From the NCBI RefSeq assembly GCF_900116635.1, contig NZ_FPBJ01000006.1, positions 1-64,000 of the forward strand: a stretch of 64,000 nucleotides of DNA, read 5' to 3'. Position 1 is the stretch's first letter, and every line of letters starts with the position of its first letter. Under the pieces are notes generated by a model. The model was not told the DNA's origin and ran no database searches. It saw only the letters and a list, made by a program, of their open reading frames with translations. This document shows positions 59,921-64,000 of the stretch, piece after piece. This DNA is from Xenorhabdus koppenhoeferi (GTDB lineage Bacteria; Pseudomonadota; Gammaproteobacteria; Enterobacterales; Enterobacteriaceae). The position numbers and the translations under genes are program-made.

Positions 59921-60447
59921 TATTGCTCCTCCGCACGATTGCTAATTACGTCACCTTGCCGGTTTTCACGACCAATATGGTAAGCCACCACCATTCCGGC
60001 CAACAGCAACAAGGATGCCAGTTCGACTGCCAGTACATAAGGGCCAAACAAACTAATGCCCACCTCTTTGGCACTGACTACTTCACCTGTGATTGCTACA
60101 GATGGCAGAGTACTGATGGCATAAACCAGCACGATCAGCAGAGCAATAGACAAGATGGACGGTCCTATCCAAGTACGGGGCTGCAACCACAACCGTTCTT
60201 GTTCAACGACCGATTTTCCTAAGTTCAGCATCATCACAACAAAGACGAATAACACCATGATCGCCCCTGCGTAAACAATGATCTCCAAAGCACCGGCGAA
60301 ATAAGCACCCAGTGAGAAAAATACGACGGACAATGCCAGCAAGGAGATAATCAGATACAGCAAGGCATGTACCGGATTAGTATGGGTTATCACCCTGAGT
60401 GTTGCGAGGATGGCAACCAGCCCTGCGACATAAAATGTAAATTCCAT
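59920..60447 (-). CDS. nuoJ: NADH-quinone oxidoreductase subunit J
   Basis: NuoJ is a five-helix membrane subunit of complex I next to NuoK. The 175-residue protein has the conserved third-helix segment [23 protein letters not shown], with the pi-bulge Tyr, near residue 52. It lies 12 bases after nuoI and shares one base with nuoK. Confidence 0.96.
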   Translation of the reverse strand: MEFTFYVAGLVAILATLRVITHTNPVHALLYLIISLLALSVVFFSLGAYFAGALEIIVYAGAIMVLFVFVVMMLNLGKSVVEQERLWLQPRTWIGPSILSIALLIVLVYAISTLPSVAITGEVVSAKEVGISLFGPYVLAVELASLLLLAGMVVAYHIGRENRQGDVISNRAEEQ

Positions 60448-60459
60448 AAATATCGCTCC

Positions 60460-61002
60460 TTACGGCAACAGGCTTTTAACGTCGATAGGTTTGGCCTCAT
60501 TATCAGCTTCACCTTTATCCTTGCCGTCAATTGCCATGCCTGTCTTGCGGTAAAAGTTATAGTCAGGATACTTGCCCGGCCCTGAAATCAGCAGATCTTC
60601 TTTTTCGTAGACTAAATCCTGACGCTTGAATTCACCCAGTTCAAAATCCGGCGTCAACTGAATAGCGGTAGTCGGACAAGCTTCTTCACACAGGCCGCAG
60701 AAAATACAACGCGAAAAGTTGACGCGGAAAAATTCTGGATACCAACGACCATCTTTATGCTCGGCTTTTTGCAGTGAGATACATCCCACCGGACATACTG
60801 CCGCACACAAGTTACAGGCGACACAACGCTCTTCACCGTCAGGATCACGAGTCAGAACGATACGCCCACGGTAACGGGGTGGCAGATAAACCGGCTCTTC
60901 CGGATACATTTTTGTTTCGCGTTTATGGAAGGCATGAAGCCCTATCATCCAAATACTGCGTACCTGGGTGGCGAAACCGACCACTAACTCTTTCAATGTC
61001 AT
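60460..61002 (-). CDS. nuoI: NADH-quinone oxidoreductase subunit I
   Basis: NuoI carries iron-sulfur clusters N6a and N6b, which pass electrons towards the quinone site of complex I. The 180-residue length equals E. coli NuoI. Two complete CxxCxxCxxxCP motifs are visible ([12 protein letters not shown] near residue 60 and [12 protein letters not shown] near residue 99). It lies 18 bases after nuoH. Confidence 0.97.
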   Translation of the reverse strand: MTLKELVVGFATQVRSIWMIGLHAFHKRETKMYPEEPVYLPPRYRGRIVLTRDPDGEERCVACNLCAAVCPVGCISLQKAEHKDGRWYPEFFRVNFSRCIFCGLCEEACPTTAIQLTPDFELGEFKRQDLVYEKEDLLISGPGKYPDYNFYRKTGMAIDGKDKGEADNEAKPIDVKSLLP

Positions 61003-61020
61003 GGTTCAATCACCCCTTTA

Positions 61021-61995
61021 TTAAGCGTTGTATAGAATAACTGCGGCAGTTGCCAGCATGTTGAGTAACGTTAATGGCAAACAAATTTTCCAGCCAAACG
61101 ACATCACCTGGTCATAACGCGGGCGCGGCAATGCAGCACGGATCAAGATAAACATCATCATGAAAAATGCCGTTTTCAGCGCAAACCAGATGAATGGAGG
61201 CAAGAGAGGCCCGTTCCAGCCACCGAAAAACAAGGTGACGATCAAGGCGGATACCGTCACGATAGCGATATATTCCCCCACAAAGAACAGGCCGAACTTC
61301 ATGCCGGAATATTCGACATGATAACCATCAGCCAATTCCTGTTCTGCTTCCGGCTGGTCAAAGGGATGACGGTGACACACCGCCACACCAGCAATGGCAA
61401 AGGTCAGGAAACCAAAGAACTGAGGGATGATATTCCACATATGTTGCTGTGAGTTGACGATATCGACCATGTTGAAGGAGCCTGCTTGTGCCACAACCCC
61501 CATCATGGACAGACCGATGAAAACTTCATAGCTCAGTGTTTGTGCTGATGCCCGCATCGCACCCAACAAGGAATATTTGTTGTTACTTGCCCAGCCTGCG
61601 AACAACACTGAATAAATTGCCAGACCCGCCATCATCATGAAGAACAGGACACCGATATCCAGGTCTGCCACCATCCACGTCGGGCTGACTGGCACGATAG
61701 CAAAGGCCAGAAGCAATGAGCAGAAAGCAATGACAGGAGCCAGAGTGAAAATGGCCCGATCAGCGAAGCGAGGTGCCCAGTCTTCTTTAAAGAACATTTT
61801 GATCATGTCTGCAACTAGCTGCAATGAACCGCCCCAGCCGACACGGTTTGGCCCGTAACGATTCTGGAACAGGCCAAGAATGCGGCGTTCAAAGAAGCTC
61901 ATGAATGCTCCGCAGACAACCACGATCAGAAGAATCACAGCCGCTTTCAGAACAGCAATCAGGATTTCAGTCACATCGGGAGTAAGCCAACGCAT
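61021..61995 (-). CDS. nuoH: NADH-quinone oxidoreductase subunit H
   Basis: NuoH forms the membrane part of the quinone-binding chamber of complex I. The 324-residue protein (E. coli 325) has eight to nine helices, the conserved [20 protein letters not shown] segment near residue 45, and [20 protein letters not shown] near residue 210, which contains the conserved acidic residues facing the quinone. Its start overlaps the nuoG stop by one base. Confidence 0.97.
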   Translation of the reverse strand: MRWLTPDVTEILIAVLKAAVILLIVVVCGAFMSFFERRILGLFQNRYGPNRVGWGGSLQLVADMIKMFFKEDWAPRFADRAIFTLAPVIAFCSLLLAFAIVPVSPTWMVADLDIGVLFFMMMAGLAIYSVLFAGWASNNKYSLLGAMRASAQTLSYEVFIGLSMMGVVAQAGSFNMVDIVNSQQHMWNIIPQFFGFLTFAIAGVAVCHRHPFDQPEAEQELADGYHVEYSGMKFGLFFVGEYIAIVTVSALIVTLFFGGWNGPLLPPFIWFALKTAFFMMMFILIRAALPRPRYDQVMSFGWKICLPLTLLNMLATAAVILYNA

Positions 61996-64000
61996 TATGC
62001 AACCTCCCGTAAATTATTGACTGATTTTCCTGCCAGAACCGGTGGAATTCCCGGCATTCCCAGCGGCAGACCAACTTGCCCCTGAGCCAGATTGTCGCTC
62101 AAGCGCACTGCTAAACGCAGTTGTTGCCCTTCACAATCAAACTCCATCACGGCTCCTTCTGTTACATTCAAATGTTCTGCATCTTTATGATTAATCATCA
62201 CATATGGATCAGGCATACGATCCTGTATCACATCAGAACGCTGTGACAGTTCATCACTGCCGAACAAATGGAAATAAGGCGCAACATGCCATTGATTTTT
62301 TTGTGCGCTGAATGCGGTTGGAATACTGTCGAAATAATTCAGCCCACCATCAACGGCTTCAATCAAACGAACACCCGGATCACCAAAGCGCAATTTTCCA
62401 CCCACTTCAGCCTGAAATTTATTCCACGCCTGTGGTGAGTTCCAGCCGGGTGCCCAGGCAAACGGAATTTGCTGACGTGGCGCAAATGGGCTGTTGTTTC
62501 CTTCCATTGAGAAAGCAAATGCGGTGTCGATATCTTGTGGCTGGCGTTGCTCATGAACGCTGATATCAGCCAACATGGCGGTACGACCACTATAACGATG
62601 AGGTGAACGTGCTAATTTTTGCCCACGGACACGGAATGTGGCATCTGGTGCTGCATTAACGATGCCTTTGAATTGCGGCATCGCTTTGACACAGGCTTCA
62701 ATAACGTGGTCAAGTTGCGTCCAGTCAGTCTGACATTGTGTGTAAGTAGTATACAGGGAGTGCATCCAGCGCCAGCTTTCCAGCATAACGATGGACTTGT
62801 CATAGAATGCAGGTTCATAAACTTGGAAATAGCGCTGTGCGCGACCTTCCTGATTCACCAGCGTACCATCACTTTCTGCAAAACTGGATGCTGACAGGAT
62901 TAAATGCGCTTTATCCATAATGGCGGTACGCTGATGGTCAACAACAATCAAGTTTTTCAGGCTATTCAGTGCATTATTAATTTTATCTGCTGGCGCATGA
63001 CGATAGAGATCGTTTTCCACCACAATCGCAGTATCTGAATCCCCTTTGGCGATACGTTGTAAAGCAGCATCCAATGGCTGTGCTTCCATCATCGCCAGAC
63101 CAAAACTATTGGCATACGCTGCTACATAAGAAAGACCAACATTTGCACCTTTATCTTTCAGTGCCCATGCAATATTAGCTGCTGCCTGAATCAGGGCATC
63201 GCTACCTGTGTTGCTGCCACTGATAATCAATGGCTTTTTCGCGTCACTCAATGCCTGAGCGATGATTTCCACTTTCGATTGCAGCTCATCCGGCAAGTCA
63301 TTGACAGCGGGCGCAATATTGTTCAGGGCATGTGCCACTGCAAAACCAAAACGAGCCTGATCATCAACAGGTGCGCGATAACCCCACGCGGCAACATCAT
63401 CCAATCGAGTATCATCAACACTGGTCAGGAACAGAGGATATTTGGCATGCTGGCCGATATTCATGACCGCCGCGATTTGCCAGTCTGCCACTTTTTGGGC
63501 CTCTGCCATCTCACGGGCCTTGCCCTTCACTGCCTGACGCACTGATAACGCCATGCGAGCCGCAGTTTGAGTTAAGTCTTCACCTAACACCAGCACCGCA
63601 TCATAATCTTCAATTTCACGTAGGGATGGTGTATACACGCCACCTTGTTGGAGGATCTCCAGCATCATGTCAAGACGGTGTTGCTCTTCTGCTGAAATAC
63701 CACTATAGAAGTTTTCTGCGCCAACTAATTCACGCAAAGCAAAATTACTTTCAATGCTGGCACGTGGCGAGCCGATGCCAATGGTTTTTTTCGCCTGACG
63801 CAATATATCTGCGCCCCCTTGCATAACTTGATCCGCATTCAGCGAAATCCACTGATCACCACGTAATTGTTGTGGCTGGCGAGGACGGTCGTCACGATTG
63901 ACATAGCCATAACCAAAGCGCCCACGGTCACACATAAAGTAATGGTTAACCGTACCGTTGTAGCGGTTCTCTATGCGGCGCAATTCACCATAGCGTTCTC
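61995..64000 (-). CDS. nuoG: NADH-quinone oxidoreductase subunit G (partial, 5' end beyond the window)
   Basis: NuoG is the large iron-sulfur subunit of the peripheral arm of complex I, with a molybdopterin-oxidoreductase-like fold that lacks the cofactor. About 668 residues are visible of a family length near 910. The visible part begins within the Fe-S region ([19 protein letters not shown] at the window edge) and runs through the molybdopterin-like domain to a C-terminal ASP-box-like domain ([13 protein letters not shown]). The N-terminal ferredoxin domain lies outside the window. The frame is open to position 64000, with two bases of a partial codon there. Confidence 0.96.
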   Translation of the reverse strand, partial: ERYGELRRIENRYNGTVNHYFMCDRGRFGYGYVNRDDRPRQPQQLRGDQWISLNADQVMQGGADILRQAKKTIGIGSPRASIESNFALRELVGAENFYSGISAEEQHRLDMMLEILQQGGVYTPSLREIEDYDAVLVLGEDLTQTAARMALSVRQAVKGKAREMAEAQKVADWQIAAVMNIGQHAKYPLFLTSVDDTRLDDVAAWGYRAPVDDQARFGFAVAHALNNIAPAVNDLPDELQSKVEIIAQALSDAKKPLIISGSNTGSDALIQAAANIAWALKDKGANVGLSYVAAYANSFGLAMMEAQPLDAALQRIAKGDSDTAIVVENDLYRHAPADKINNALNSLKNLIVVDHQRTAIMDKAHLILSASSFAESDGTLVNQEGRAQRYFQVYEPAFYDKSIVMLESWRWMHSLYTTYTQCQTDWTQLDHVIEACVKAMPQFKGIVNAAPDATFRVRGQKLARSPHRYSGRTAMLADISVHEQRQPQDIDTAFAFSMEGNNSPFAPRQQIPFAWAPGWNSPQAWNKFQAEVGGKLRFGDPGVRLIEAVDGGLNYFDSIPTAFSAQKNQWHVAPYFHLFGSDELSQRSDVIQDRMPDPYVMINHKDAEHLNVTEGAVMEFDCEGQQLRLAVRLSDNLAQGQVGLPLGMPGIPPVLAGKSVNNLREVA

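Overview
This 64 kb window is chromosomal DNA of an enterobacterium, most likely from the Xenorhabdus/Photorhabdus branch of the Morganellaceae. Three things point there: long blocks of core genes in Escherichia coli order with diverged, AT-rich sequence; full-length 127-bp ERIC elements; and a chitin-binding protein gene typical of insect-associated enterics. The assignment to genus is inference. No CRISPR array, prophage, rRNA or intact insertion sequence was seen.

Layout. 1-2.4 kb: an iron-siderophore-type ABC uptake operon (permease, binding protein) behind a Fur box. 2.5-13.4 kb: the lysP-yeiE-yeiH-nfo-fruK neighbourhood, the tryptophan permease mtr with TyrR- and TrpR-like sites, a decayed yeiP (EfpL), a small fimbrial-like gene, lpxT, mepS and yejG. 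14-22.1 kb: bcr-rsuA, radD, rplY, yejK, yejL-yejM and tRNA-Pro(GGG). 22.4-24.6 kb: accessory genes (an AA10 chitin-binding protein and an AmiD-like amidase without a signal peptide). 24.6-39.2 kb: yfaE-nrdB-nrdA with NrdR and DnaA sites, ubiG, gyrA, the Rcs phosphorelay (rcsC, rcsB, rcsD), tRNA-Ser(TGA) and tRNA-Thr(TGT). 39.2-41.1 kb: remnant of an integrative island at tRNA-Thr, in which a P4-type integrase is fused in frame to the tail of a RelE-type toxin, followed by an intact-looking antitoxin. 41.3-48.4 kb: tyrP, yfaZ and the menaquinone operon menD-menB-menC-menE, which lacks menH and has no menF upstream. 49-52.3 kb: yfiR-yfiN (c-di-GMP synthesis) with a remnant of yfiB, then an ArsR-type regulator with a two-gene YeeE/YedE sulfur transporter. 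52.4-64 kb: a BetT-like transporter and the distal respiratory complex I operon (nuoG partial to nuoN).

How the genes work together. The window joins housekeeping functions: dNTP supply (NrdAB plus the YfaE ferredoxin), DNA topology (GyrA), quinone synthesis (UbiG, MenDBCE) and the NADH dehydrogenase that reduces those quinones, and envelope homeostasis (LpxT, MepS, YejM, Rcs). A recurring theme is local gene decay by point mutation and deletion: yeiP, menH, yfiB, the integrase/toxin pair, and fruK left without fruB and fruA. In several cases the regulatory site or the translational coupling of the lost gene is still visible. No clear undescribed multi-gene system was found. The most unusual items are the integrase-toxin chimera, the 23-codon coupling ORF in place of menH, and the triply damaged yeiP.
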